Source of the DNA: Streptomyces sp. NBC_01216
GTDB lineage: Bacteria; Actinomycetota; Actinomycetes; Streptomycetales; Streptomycetaceae
Assembly: GCF_035994945.1 (NCBI RefSeq)
Contig: NZ_CP108677.1
Coordinates: forward strand, 3,410,001 to 3,474,000
Length of the DNA stretch: 64,000 nucleotides
Reading direction: 5' to 3'
This document shows positions 29,564 through 38,118 of this stretch, in pieces. Each line of letters opens with the position of its first letter. The first letter of the stretch is position 1. Under the pieces are notes generated by a model. That model saw only the letters and a program-made list of their open reading frames with translations. It did not search any database and had not been told where the DNA came from. A program made the position numbers and the translations under genes.

Positions 29564-30460
29564 TCACAGCCCGACCTTCCGGTAGCGGCGCATCAGCACG
29601 GCGTACGAGCCGAGGACGAGCGCGACGACGACCAGCAGGTAGACCGCGCCGGCACCGGCTCCCGGTCCCGCGTCGGCTCCGCCCGGGAAGGAGGACTCGG
29701 CGCCGAGGAACGCGGTCTGCACCCCGTCGATCAGCGTGATCGGGGAGAAGAGGCCCAGCCACTTGATGGCCTCGGGGTTGTCCGTGCCGAAGGCGATGCC
29801 CTGAAGCGTGGAGACCGCCCCGTAGGAGATCACCAGCGTCGCGATGACGGCTGCCACACCGAACCCGCGGCGTGGGGTGAGCGCGGCCATGACCAGCCCG
29901 ATGCCGCCGAACAACAGCGACAGCAGGGCCACCGAGACCAGGCCCTGACCGAGGCCCTTGGTCTGGTCGGCGAGGTCCATCTTGGCGAGCAGCGAGCCGA
30001 TGTAGAGGATCACCAGCGGGGAGGCCGTGAGGACGAAGAGCGCCGAGCTCATCGCGCCGTACTTCGCGAGCACGTAGTCAAGGCGTTCGATCGGGCGCGA
30101 GAAGTAGAGGGGGACGGTCTTGAACCGCAGGTCGCGCGAGACGGACTGTGGCGCCTGGGAGGCGAGGTACAGCCCGATGACCGCCTGGGTGAAGATCGCG
30201 TACCGCGTGTAGTCCAGCGGCAGGTCCTTCATGTCGGTGGCGACGGCCACGGCCACGATGATCAGCGCGGGGACGCACATCACCGCGAAGAGGATCATCG
30301 GCAGCACCTTGGACTTGGCACTGCGGCCCAGCCCGTAGGCGCCGCGCAGCGACTGCGAGAAGAGCGACCGGCGCGCGTAGGCGCGGCCGAGGCGCGGCCC
30401 GTCGTAGGCGCGGTAGCCGATGTTGTGGATACGGGTGGTCTCGGGGGTCTGGCCGGTCAT
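29564..30460 (-). CDS. ABC-2 type permease
   Basis: 298 aa. The ATG at 30460 overlaps the stop of the upstream ATPase by 4 bases. A cytoplasmic N-terminus (IHNIGYRAYDGPRLGRAYA) precedes six helices. A Gly/Ala-rich loop (GADAGPGAGAGA) lies before the last helix and the C-terminus is basic (RRYRKVGL). It works with the upstream ATPase, and the two ATPase/permease pairs may form one or two exporters. Confidence 0.9.
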   Translation of the reverse strand: MTGQTPETTRIHNIGYRAYDGPRLGRAYARRSLFSQSLRGAYGLGRSAKSKVLPMILFAVMCVPALIIVAVAVATDMKDLPLDYTRYAIFTQAVIGLYLASQAPQSVSRDLRFKTVPLYFSRPIERLDYVLAKYGAMSSALFVLTASPLVILYIGSLLAKMDLADQTKGLGQGLVSVALLSLLFGGIGLVMAALTPRRGFGVAAVIATLVISYGAVSTLQGIAFGTDNPEAIKWLGLFSPITLIDGVQTAFLGAESSFPGGADAGPGAGAGAVYLLVVVALVLGSYAVLMRRYRKVGL

Positions 30461-31428
30461 CGCGCCGGTACCTCCTGCTGCCGCTGGGATGCCTCGGGCC
30501 GGAAGACCTCGGCGATGTGGTGCCTGCGCTGTTCCATGCGGACGAGGCCGAGGCCGAGGTCGGCGACGGTGTCGCGGACCAGGTCGTACGTCTCCTCGCC
30601 CGCGGCCTCCACCAGGAGGATGTGACCGGCACCGGGCAGGCCGTCCTCGGCTTCCTCGTGGAGGGTCACTCCCGCGGCGACGAGGGCCGCGCGCAGGGCC
30701 CGGGTGCCGTCGGTGTGGGTCTCGGAGTCGGTGACCTCGACCGCCAGGGTCGTGGTGATCTGCGTGAAGTCGCTGGTGGAGCTGGACCGCAGCAGGCGCC
30801 CGCCGTCGATGACGACGACGTGGTCGCAGGTGCGTTCCAGCTCGCCGAGGAGGTGCGAGGTGACGAGCACCGAGATGCCGAAGTCGGTCCAGATCCGGCG
30901 GATCAGGCCGAGCATCTCGTCCCGGCCGACCGGGTCGAGACCGTTGGTGGGCTCGTCGAGGAGCACGAGTTGCGGGTCGTGGACCAGGGCCTGGGCCAGC
31001 TTCACCCGCTGCTTCATGCCGGTCGAGTAGCCGCCGATGGGGCGGTAGCGCTCCTCGTACAGGCCGACGTGGCGCAGTGTGTCGGCGGTCCGCTCGCGGG
31101 CGGCGGTCGTCGGCAGACCCGACATCCGCGCCATGTGGACGACGAACTCGGTGGCCGAGACGTCCGGCGGCAGGCAGTCGTGCTCGGGCATGTATCCGAC
31201 GCGCTCGCGGATCATTCCGCCGGAGGTGGCGACGTCCATGCCGAGCACGGCGGCGGTGCCCTCGGTGGCCGGGGACAGGCCGAGCAGGATCTTGATCATC
31301 GTGGACTTGCCGGCTCCGTTGGCACCCACCAGTCCGGTCACACCGGGCCCGATGTCCAGGGAGAGCCGGTCGAGAGCGGTCACCCGGGGGAACCGCTTGC
31401 TGAGGCTTTCGGTGGCGATCACAGTCAC
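30457..31428 (-). CDS. ABC transporter ATP-binding protein, first gene of operon
   Basis: 323 aa. The GTG at 31428 was chosen because the protein then begins at the family's ATESLSKRF. No good ribosome site is visible, so initiation may be leaderless or slightly different. Walker A GANGAGKST, signature YSTGMKQRV, Walker B LVLLDEPTNGLDP and switch His in VTSHLLGEL. C-terminal accessory domain of about 100 residues. It heads a four-gene minus-strand operon whose promoter region (31429-31672) contains a perfect 16-bp palindrome. Confidence 0.92.
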   Translation of the reverse strand: MTVIATESLSKRFPRVTALDRLSLDIGPGVTGLVGANGAGKSTMIKILLGLSPATEGTAAVLGMDVATSGGMIRERVGYMPEHDCLPPDVSATEFVVHMARMSGLPTTAARERTADTLRHVGLYEERYRPIGGYSTGMKQRVKLAQALVHDPQLVLLDEPTNGLDPVGRDEMLGLIRRIWTDFGISVLVTSHLLGELERTCDHVVVIDGGRLLRSSSTSDFTQITTTLAVEVTDSETHTDGTRALRAALVAAGVTLHEEAEDGLPGAGHILLVEAAGEETYDLVRDTVADLGLGLVRMEQRRHHIAEVFRPEASQRQQEVPAR

Positions 31429-31521
31429 GATTCGAAGGTAGTGGCACGGACCACAGCCGTCGTCAGCCCAACGGCTCGGTCCGTATCCGACTCCAGACGT
31501 ACGGACCCGTAAGGGGAGCCG

Positions 31522-31537
31522 CGACCGACGTCGGTCG
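31522..31537. promoter_or_regulatory. perfect 16-bp palindrome in divergent promoter region
   Basis: CGACCGACGTCGGTCG lies between the divergent ABC operon and M24 peptidase gene, about 95 bases from the first start codon and 135 from the second. A looser inverted repeat GTCCGTA...TACGGAC spans 31479-31506. Both look like repressor half-site arrangements; the protein is unknown. Confidence 0.35.
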
Positions 31538-31672
31538 ACGGCCGCCGCCCCTCGCGGTTTTCCACAGGCTTGCCGCACGCCTCTTGACGCAGCCGCCACT
31601 CATTGTCACATTCATCAGTGTCAAGTTACGGGCACGTAGCGCACACGACCACACACGGGACGGGCGGGTGGC

Positions 31673-32524
31673 ATGGCCTCAGCGGAGACGAGGGAACTGA
31701 CCGCGGAACTGAGGGGGTTCAGGGACGTACAGCGTCTGTCGTACGCGTGCGCGGAGGCCGTCGCCGCACAGCTGAAGCCCGGGGTGACCGAGCGCGAGGC
31801 CGCCCGGATGCAGCGAGACTGGCTGCACGAACGCGGCGTGCGGGACTGGTTCCACCGGCCCTTCGCCTGGTTCGGTGACCGCACGGCCTTCGCCGGCTTC
31901 AGGGTGCCGCTGCAGTTCTTCCCCACGAACCGGCGGCTCGAGGCGGGGATGCCCTTCATCCTCGACATGGCACCCGTCCATCGCGGTTTCACGGCGGACA
32001 TCGGCTACTCCGGCTGCCTGGGACTCGATCCCGTGCACGAGAGACTGCTGCACGATCTGAAGGCGCACCGCGACCTGATCCTGACCGAGGTACGGGAGCG
32101 CCGCTCACTGCGGGAGATCTACCAGGACGTGGACCGGCTCATGGTGCGCCAGGGGTACGCCAACCGGCATCGCGCGTATCCCTTCGGCGTCATCGCGCAC
32201 AAGATCGACCGGGTCCGGCAACGGAGCTGGTCCCCCACGCTGTTCGGCTTCGGCACGCAGGCGCTGAAGGGTCTCGCGCGCGACGCGGTGCACGGTCACC
32301 GGGACGGCTGGTCGCCGCTCTGGTCGCCGTACGCCTTCTCGGACCACCCGCCGCGACCGGGGCTGTGGGCGGTCGAACCGCACCTCGGCTTCCGGGGCAC
32401 CGGCGCCAAGTTCGAGGAGATCCTGGTCGTCACGGACTCGCGGGATCCCGAGCAGAGTGCCTTCTGGCTGGACGACGACCTGCCGCACGTGCGGCGTTGG
32501 AACGAGGAAGGGGCGGTGTCGTGA
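31673..32524 (+). CDS. M24 family metallopeptidase-like protein
   Basis: 283 aa from the ATG at 31673. Pita-bread fold recognised by TEREAARMQRDWL, FILDMAPVHRGFTADIGYSG (first metal Asp residues) and the C-terminal LWAVEPHLGFRGTGAKFEEILVVT (Glu ligands). The central catalytic His region is rearranged (HGHRDGWSPLW), so substrate or activity may differ from methionine and proline aminopeptidases. It overlaps the downstream hydrolase/SDR gene start, indicating coupling. Confidence 0.85.
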   Translation: MASAETRELTAELRGFRDVQRLSYACAEAVAAQLKPGVTEREAARMQRDWLHERGVRDWFHRPFAWFGDRTAFAGFRVPLQFFPTNRRLEAGMPFILDMAPVHRGFTADIGYSGCLGLDPVHERLLHDLKAHRDLILTEVRERRSLREIYQDVDRLMVRQGYANRHRAYPFGVIAHKIDRVRQRSWSPTLFGFGTQALKGLARDAVHGHRDGWSPLWSPYAFSDHPPRPGLWAVEPHLGFRGTGAKFEEILVVTDSRDPEQSAFWLDDDLPHVRRWNEEGAVS

Positions 32525-34302
32525 TGACGGGGCTGAAGGGGGCACGGGAGCGCTGGGTCCGCACGGGCGGTGTCGAGTTGTGCGTCGCCGAACTGGGCGA
32601 CGCGAGCCGGCCGACCGTCCTGCTCGTCCACGGCTACCCGGACTCCAAGGAGGTCTGGTCCGAGGTGGCCGGGCGGCTCGCCGAGGACTTCCACGTGGTG
32701 CTGTACGACGTCCGGGGCCACGGCCGGTCCACCGCCCCGGCCCCGTTGCGGGGCGGATTCACGCTGGAGAAGCTGACGGACGACTTCCTGGCGGTCGCCG
32801 ACGAGGTGAGCCCGGACCGGCCGGTCCATCTGGTCGGGCATGACTGGGGCTCGGTGCAGTCCTGGGAGTTCGTGACCGTTCCGCGCGCCGAGGGGCGGAT
32901 CGCGTCGTTCACCTCCATGTCCGGCCCGTCCCTGGACCACTTCGGACACTGGATCAAACGACGGATCGCCCGTCCGACGCCGCGGCGGATCGGCCAGCTC
33001 CTCGGCCAGGGTGCCAAGTCCTGGTACGTGTACCTGCTGCACACGCCCGTCCTGCCGGAGCTCGCCTGGCGCGGCCCCCTCGGCAAGCGGTGGCCGAGCA
33101 TCCTTCAGCGCGTCGAGAGGGTCCCCGCCGGCGACTACCCCACACCGTCGCTGCCCAGTGACGCGGCACACGGCGCCTGGCTGTACCGGGACAACGTCCG
33201 TGCCCGGCTGAGCCGCCCTCGGTCCGACGCCTACGCACACGCGCCGGTGCAGCTGATCACACCGACCGGCGACGCCTTCCTCTCCGAGCGGCTCTACGAC
33301 GACCTGGCCGGCTGGGCCCCCGAGCTGACCCGCCGTTCCCTGCCGGCCAAGCACTGGGTGCCACGCACCCGGCCGGACCAGTTGGCCGCGTGGATCACCG
33401 AGTTCGTACACCGCCACGAGGACCCGGCGACCAGAGCACCGGCGACGACATCCGGCAACACGGTGGATCCCGTGTACGCCGAGCGATTCGGTGGCCGGCT
33501 CGTCCTGGTGACCGGGGCGGCCAGCGGGATCGGGCGGGCCACGGCGTTCGCGTTCGCGGAGGCGGGCGCGCGGGTAGTCGCCGTCGACCGGGACGCCGAG
33601 GGCGCGGCGCGAACGGCGGAGATGTCCCGGCTGATCGGCGCACCGGGGGCCTGGGGCGAGGCCGTCGACGTCGGCGACGAGCAGGCGATGGAGGAGCTCG
33701 CCGCCAAGGTGGCCGACGAGTACGGCGTGGTCGACGTGCTGGTGAACAACGCGGGCATCGGTCTTTCGGGCTCGTTCTTCCGGACCACCGCCGAGGAGTG
33801 GAAACGGGTCCTGGACGTCAATCTCTGGGGCGTCATCCACGGATGCCGGTTCTTCGGCGGGCGCATGGTCGAGCGTGGCCAGGGCGGCCACATCGTCAAC
33901 ACGGCGTCCGCCGCGGCCTTCCAGCCCTCCCGGGCTCTGCCGGCGTACAGCACGTCCAAGGCTGCCGTGCTGATGCTGAGCGAGTGCCTACGTGCGGAGC
34001 TGGCGGGCGTCGGCATCGGCGTCTCGGCGATCTGCCCCGGAATCGTCAACACCAACATCACCTCGACGGCGCGCTTCGCGGGGGCGGGCGAGGAGGAGGA
34101 GCAGCGTCGGCAGAAGCATGCCTCGCGGCTCTACGGCCTGCGCAACTACCCACCGGAGAAGGTCGCGGACGCGATCCTGCGCGCGGTGGTACGCAACCAG
34201 GCCGTCGTTCCGGTCACCCCCGAGGCGCGCGGTTCGCGTCTGCTCTCCCGGCTGAGCCCGAGGGCCCTGCGCGCGATAGCCCGGCTGGAACCGCCCGCGT
34301 GA
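32524..34302 (+). CDS. alpha/beta hydrolase-SDR fusion (EphD-like)
   Basis: 592 aa with the ATG at 32524 overlapping the previous stop; a GTG at 32521 is an alternative. Residues about 10-300 are an epoxide-hydrolase-type alpha/beta hydrolase (HGYPDSKEVW oxyanion region, GHDWGSVQSW with Asp nucleophile, His in AKHWVPR). Residues about 325-592 are a short-chain dehydrogenase (TGAASGIGRA NAD(P) site, NNAGIG, catalytic YSTSK). Mycobacterial EphD has the same two-domain order and similar length. The reaction is probably on a lipid-like epoxide or alcohol, unproven here. Cytoplasmic. Confidence 0.9.
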   Translation: MTGLKGARERWVRTGGVELCVAELGDASRPTVLLVHGYPDSKEVWSEVAGRLAEDFHVVLYDVRGHGRSTAPAPLRGGFTLEKLTDDFLAVADEVSPDRPVHLVGHDWGSVQSWEFVTVPRAEGRIASFTSMSGPSLDHFGHWIKRRIARPTPRRIGQLLGQGAKSWYVYLLHTPVLPELAWRGPLGKRWPSILQRVERVPAGDYPTPSLPSDAAHGAWLYRDNVRARLSRPRSDAYAHAPVQLITPTGDAFLSERLYDDLAGWAPELTRRSLPAKHWVPRTRPDQLAAWITEFVHRHEDPATRAPATTSGNTVDPVYAERFGGRLVLVTGAASGIGRATAFAFAEAGARVVAVDRDAEGAARTAEMSRLIGAPGAWGEAVDVGDEQAMEELAAKVADEYGVVDVLVNNAGIGLSGSFFRTTAEEWKRVLDVNLWGVIHGCRFFGGRMVERGQGGHIVNTASAAAFQPSRALPAYSTSKAAVLMLSECLRAELAGVGIGVSAICPGIVNTNITSTARFAGAGEEEEQRRQKHASRLYGLRNYPPEKVADAILRAVVRNQAVVPVTPEARGSRLLSRLSPRALRAIARLEPPA

Positions 34303-34524
34303 ACGGCCGGGGCGGGCCCGGCCGGTGGCCGTCCCGGAGGTGTCGCCCGGCCGGCGGGGACAAGGAGGCTGGCCGACCGTACCCCCGGTCCGCCCGGCGG
34401 CCGTACCATCCGAAGAGGGAAGGTTCCCTGCGCCGGGCCGCGGAGCGTCTCGCCTCGTCCTTCGCGGTCAGGGTCGCGGGCGGACCGGTGGGCCGCACCA
34501 TGGCGGGGTAGGCGGAGCACGCGG

Positions 34525-35508
34525 GTGGGAGCGGTCTTGTCGGAACAGTCAGCACAGTCGGCGGGGGGCGGGCAGCCGGTCCCCGCGGAGTACCGGATCG
34601 AGGATCTGGCGCACCACAGCGGTGCCACGGTCCGGACGATCCGTGCGTACCAGGACCGGGGTCTGTTGCCCCGGCCGGAGCGGCGGGGCAGGTCCAATGT
34701 CTACCGTGACACGCATCTGGCCCGCCTGCGTCAGATCGCCGACCTGCTCGACCGGGGGTACACCCTGGCCTCGATCAAGGAACTCCTGGAGGCGTGGGAC
34801 GCGGGCCGTGGACTGGGCGGGGTACTGGGACTGGTCGCGGAGGTCGACGGTCCGTGGACGGACGAGGAGGCCGACCGGATCTCCCGGGCGGAGCTCGACG
34901 CGACCTTCGGCGGACAGCCCGACGAGGACGCGATCCACGAGGCGATCGAACTCGGTGTCCTGGAGCGTATACCGGACCGCGAGGACGAGTTCCTGGTCCC
35001 GAGCCCTCAAGAGCTCGCAGTGGCGGCCGAGTTGTACGAAGCCGGGGTGCCACTGAACGCGATCGCCGGGCATCTGAGGGAACTTCGGGTCCAGGTCGAG
35101 CACATAGCTTCTCGCTTCCTGGAGTTCACGACCGAGCACGTCTTCGCACGCTATCTGGAGCACCGCCCTCCGACGGACGCGGACGCGGCGGAAGCGGCGA
35201 CCATGGTGCGACGACTGCGGCCACTCGCCCAGCAGACCGTCGATGCGGAACTGGCACGTGCCATGCGGATGTTCGCTACCCGACACCTTCAGAACCACCT
35301 CTCGCCCGGCCCATCGCAGGTCCCGGACGAGGAAGCCAGGCAGGTGGCCCTTCCGTCTCGGACGATTCGCGCCGTACAGAACCTCGTTGGAGCGGAGAGC
35401 GTGTCCGCGTTCATCGCCGCGGCGGCGGAACGAGAGGTGCAGACAAGGACATTGGACACCCTTGCCTCATATGGCCCACGAGAAAACAAAGTTGAACAAG
35501 TGCCCTGA
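34525..35508 (+). CDS. MerR family transcriptional regulator
   Basis: 327 aa, GTG at 34525, with a TTG four codons on as an alternative. The MerR winged helix occupies about 22-92 (YRIEDLAHHSGATVRTIRAYQ, then SNVYRDTHLARLRQIADLLDRGYTLASIKELL). The remaining 230 residues are helical with no Cys cluster, so it is unlikely to be a metal sensor. The effector domain is unrecognised. It is followed directly by a cluster of DnaA boxes. No target is evident. Confidence 0.9.
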   Translation: MGAVLSEQSAQSAGGGQPVPAEYRIEDLAHHSGATVRTIRAYQDRGLLPRPERRGRSNVYRDTHLARLRQIADLLDRGYTLASIKELLEAWDAGRGLGGVLGLVAEVDGPWTDEEADRISRAELDATFGGQPDEDAIHEAIELGVLERIPDREDEFLVPSPQELAVAAELYEAGVPLNAIAGHLRELRVQVEHIASRFLEFTTEHVFARYLEHRPPTDADAAEAATMVRRLRPLAQQTVDAELARAMRMFATRHLQNHLSPGPSQVPDEEARQVALPSRTIRAVQNLVGAESVSAFIAAAAEREVQTRTLDTLASYGPRENKVEQVP

Positions 35509-35521
35509 AATACAGCATGAG

Positions 35522-35574
35522 TTGTCCACAGAATCGCCAACCCCCCTGTGGATAAACCGACTTCCTGTGGATCA
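35522..35574. promoter_or_regulatory. compact DnaA-box cluster
   Basis: TTGTCCACA at 35522 (plus), TTATCCACA at 35547-35555 (minus) and the near-match TGATCCACA at 35566-35574 (minus) lie within 53 bases, in the 122-base gap between the MerR gene and kptA. Two match the strong streptomycete consensus exactly. Confidence 0.7.
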
Positions 35575-35630
35575 AACATCAACCGCGTAATCGAATGGTC
35601 CGGCGCTCCGGGCTCCGGCATGCTGGCCGG

Positions 35631-36185
35631 ATGAACCCACCCATGGACGAGAGACGCACCGTGAAGGTGTCGAAGTACCTCTCGAAGCACCTACGGCACC
35701 AGCCCGACCGGATCGGGCTCGTCCTCGACACCCACGGCTGGACCAAGATCGACGCCCTGCTGCGGGCAGCGGCCGCGCACGGCTTCCCGATCACCCGCTC
35801 CGAACTGGACCATGTCGTCGCCGTCAACGACAAACGGCGCTTCGCGATCGAGGGAACACGGATCCGGGCCAGCCAGGGCCACACCGTCGAGGTCGACCTG
35901 GACCTGCCGACCGCTGAACCGCCCGCGTACCTCTACCACGGTACGGTCGCCGCCCGACTGCCCGCCATCCGGACCGAGGGCCTGCGTCCCATGGCCCGCC
36001 ACCACGTCCACCTGTCCCCGGACCGGGAAACCGCGACCCGGGTCGGCGCGCGACGAGGCCGCCCGGTGGTCCTGAGCGTGGACGCCGGTGCGATGCGCCG
36101 CGCCGGACACGTCTTCCACGTCAGCGCCAACGGTGTCTGGCTGACCGACACCGTGCCGGCCCGGTTCCTCCGCTTCCCTGGCTGA
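35631..36185 (+). CDS. kptA: RNA 2'-phosphotransferase (Tpt1/KptA)
   Basis: 184 aa from the ATG at 35631, with a second ATG four codons on. Conserved pieces: VSKYLSKHLRHQPDRIGL with the RNA-binding Arg, RIRASQGHTVEVDLDL (catalytic His and Arg), LYHGTVAARLPAI for NAD+, and the C-terminal HVSANGVWLTDTVP. The enzyme transfers an internal RNA 2'-phosphate to NAD+, giving ADP-ribose 1'',2''-cyclic phosphate. The bacterial substrate is not settled. A stand-alone gene downstream of the DnaA boxes. Confidence 0.92.
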   Translation: MNPPMDERRTVKVSKYLSKHLRHQPDRIGLVLDTHGWTKIDALLRAAAAHGFPITRSELDHVVAVNDKRRFAIEGTRIRASQGHTVEVDLDLPTAEPPAYLYHGTVAARLPAIRTEGLRPMARHHVHLSPDRETATRVGARRGRPVVLSVDAGAMRRAGHVFHVSANGVWLTDTVPARFLRFPG

Positions 36186-36224
36186 GACTCCACAGCGGAT
36201 CCGATCCGAGGCATGATCGTCACC

Positions 36225-36677
36225 ATGGATCATCCACATCTGCCCACCACCGAGTCGGCCGTCACCGCGATCCGCGAGGTCGCCCGCGAGTTCGACCTGG
36301 AGATGTCCGTCACCGACGACATCGGCGCGGACCGCACCTCGCGCCGGACCTCCTCCGGCGCCTTCGCCGTCCTCGATCCGGATGGCTCACTTCCGCACGA
36401 GGCGTTCGTCGAACTCGGCGGTAGGCCGGCCGTCACCGTCCAGGTCTTCCCCGAGGACGACGCGAAGATCACCGTCGACGGCCTGGAGTTCGCCGACGTA
36501 CCCCGTGACTCCGTCCCGGCGTTCCTGCGTTCGGTCCACGGCGGACTGGCCCATGTGAAGGGCAGGTTCTTCCCGCCGGGATGGTGGCTCGTCGTGCCGC
36601 TGCCCGGGGACGAGACCTACAAGGAACTCGTCCTGCGCGGCACCCTCAGCCCTTGGATGAGCGGACAGGTGCGCTGA
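36225..36677 (+). CDS. conserved hypothetical protein
   Basis: 150 aa. The ATG at 36225 (MDHPHLPTTES) was chosen because the GAGG ribosome site lies too close to the ATG at 36213. Alpha/beta, acidic, no membrane segment or signal. The C-terminal FFPPGWWLVVPLPGDETYKELVLRG is distinctive but I do not recognise a family. It follows kptA by 39 bases in the same direction and may be co-transcribed. Confidence 0.75.
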   Translation: MDHPHLPTTESAVTAIREVAREFDLEMSVTDDIGADRTSRRTSSGAFAVLDPDGSLPHEAFVELGGRPAVTVQVFPEDDAKITVDGLEFADVPRDSVPAFLRSVHGGLAHVKGRFFPPGWWLVVPLPGDETYKELVLRGTLSPWMSGQVR

Positions 36678-36885
36678 CCGAGCCTCGGCCGGCACTGCCG
36701 CGTCGGCACCCTTCGCCGCAGCCGCGGCGCGGTTCGATGACCCCACGCTTTCCGCGGAGAAGGCCACTGCCTCGGCTTCAGGACACGCTCCGCAGGGCCC
36801 CACAGGGACGTCGACGCCGCTTCCCGAATCTGATTCGTCGGTCGGTACATCCGCGGCGGCGGGAAGCCCGCGTATCGTCGAGGCC

Positions 36886-37100
36886 ACGCGTCTGAGCACG
36901 GTGATCCTCCCCATCCACCGATGGGCCGAAGGACAGAAGATCTGGCGGCGGGCCGAAGACCTCGGATTCCACGCCGCGTACACCTACGACCACCTGTCGT
37001 GGCGGTCCTTCCGGGACGGACCGTGGTTCGGGGCGATCCCCACGCTGACGGCAGCAGCGACAGCAACGCAGAGTATGCGCTTGGGCACCCTCGTCACCTC
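36886..37100 (+). pseudogene. 5' part of host LLM oxidoreductase gene split by the element
   Basis: Encodes RLSTVILP...[15 protein letters not shown]...LGTLVTS, the first 71 residues of a luciferase-like, F420-type monooxygenase. It ends exactly at the left junction, then runs ten foreign residues to a stop at 37131. The residue aligned with the initiator Met of the intact copy at 39689-40591 is encoded by ACG at 36886, and there is no nearby in-frame ATG/GTG before GTG 36901. The start may thus be lost too. The remaining coding half is at 57562-58234. Confidence 0.85.
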
Positions 37101-37122
37101 AGTCAAGCCTCGCTCACCCATC
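37080..37122. other. attL of the integrated element
   Basis: Host sequence TTGGGCACCCTCGTCACCTC ends at 37100 and element sequence AGTCAAGCCTCGCTCACCC begins at 37101. The trinucleotide CTC (37098-37100) is shared with the right junction (57559-57561) and is the likely crossover. Joining 37100 to 57562 restores the LLM reading frame exactly (V-T-S-P-N-F). Confidence 0.8.
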
Positions 37123-37582
37123 GCAGCCTGACCTGCGTTCTTCGTGTCGGTAGCTTGCCGTATGCGGTCGGTGACGCCAGCGGCAGCGGTCAGCGTCGTG
37201 CAGGATCTCGGGCAGGCCGGGTCTGGTCTACGCGGACGCCGATGCCGTCGTGCAGGTGGCAGTAGCCAGCGACAGAGGAGACGTTGGCGCATCCCAGCCG
37301 GCGCATCCAGCCGCCTTCGCAGAACCGGCCAGCCCCCGGTGCCAGGCTCCCGCAAGGCGTGCTGATGCGCCGATGTGCACTGCGCACAGGCGGACCGTCC
37401 ATGACGTGACGCGGGATATCCCAGTTCGTCTGCAGTCAGAGGGAGACCACTCGATCCGTCCAGATGCTTGGGATGTGCCCGCCCTCGCGCAGATCATCTA
37501 GCTGAGACTTCCTCAGTTGCTCTCGGGACAGGCGGGCTGCGCGCTACGATCCCCCTGCATATAACCGGGGGGAGAGACTTCG
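37123..37582. other. gene-free left end of the element
   Basis: About 460 bases with only short, unconvincing frames. In the excised circle this DNA lies immediately upstream of the recombinase gene across attP, so it may supply that gene's promoter. Near 37560 it also contains the promoter region of the lipoprotein gene. Confidence 0.5.
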
Positions 37583-38044
37583 ATGAAGCGCATCATCGCC
37601 GCTACAGTCACGATTGCGGCTGCATTGACCGCTTGTAGTGCCGACAGGACAGAGGCTGAATCCGGGTCGGAATCTGCATCCAAGCCTTCACTCGTGTACG
37701 ACCGTGACGACTGTCTTGAGCGGCTGAACCGTATCTACGTACCCGGCGTGCCGAGGGATATCTCCGCCGGAGCAGAGTGTGCAAGCCTCACGCCTGTCGA
37801 GTATGCCGGACTAGTGGTCCAGGTGCTCGGCGAACACGAAGACGACAGCCTTACGAAGGCCAGAAATGTAGTTTCCTGGGACATCGCATGGGGCGGCATG
37901 GATGTTGAGATGCAGGATGCAACGTGCGAACTCCTACGTACCAAAGGAATTTATGAGGTTGGAGACCAGATAGGAGGGGGTCGAGCCGACGAGGACGATA
38001 CAGAGATGGCGCTGTATCTCCTCACGAACGAGTGCGGGTCCTGA
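37583..38044 (+). CDS. cargo lipoprotein of unknown function
   Basis: 153 aa. The ATG at 37583 follows GGGGGGAGAG. Signal MKRIIAATVTIAAALTACSAD with lipobox LTAC. The mature part is acidic with three further Cys (DDCLERL, AECASL, ATCELL) plus a C-terminal NECGS, enough for two disulfides. No family was recognised. Codon use is visibly less GC-rich than host genes (many third-position A/T). It converges on the RelA/SpoT-domain gene over a hairpin, so the two are separate units. Confidence 0.8.
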   Translation: MKRIIAATVTIAAALTACSADRTEAESGSESASKPSLVYDRDDCLERLNRIYVPGVPRDISAGAECASLTPVEYAGLVVQVLGEHEDDSLTKARNVVSWDIAWGGMDVEMQDATCELLRTKGIYEVGDQIGGGRADEDDTEMALYLLTNECGS

Positions 38045-38075
38045 GTTCGCCATTCGGCGGATGGCTCGAATAAAT

Positions 38076-38104
38076 CGGTCCGGTGCCATGTCAACACCGG
38101 ACCG
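38076..38104. terminator. bidirectional terminator in the cargo
   Basis: A perfect 10-bp stem CGGTCCGGTG (38076-38085 with 38095-38104) and 9-nt loop between the convergent lipoprotein and RelA/SpoT-domain genes. Confidence 0.7.
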
Positions 38105-38118
38105 GTAGACGGCGACGG

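Noticed and set aside
31558..31566. TTTTCCACA as another DnaA box
   Set aside because: A single site with a non-consensus third base and no neighbours.
37190..37501. Short frames on both strands at the left end of the element
   Set aside because: No ribosome site, no recognised family and no coding-like codon pattern.
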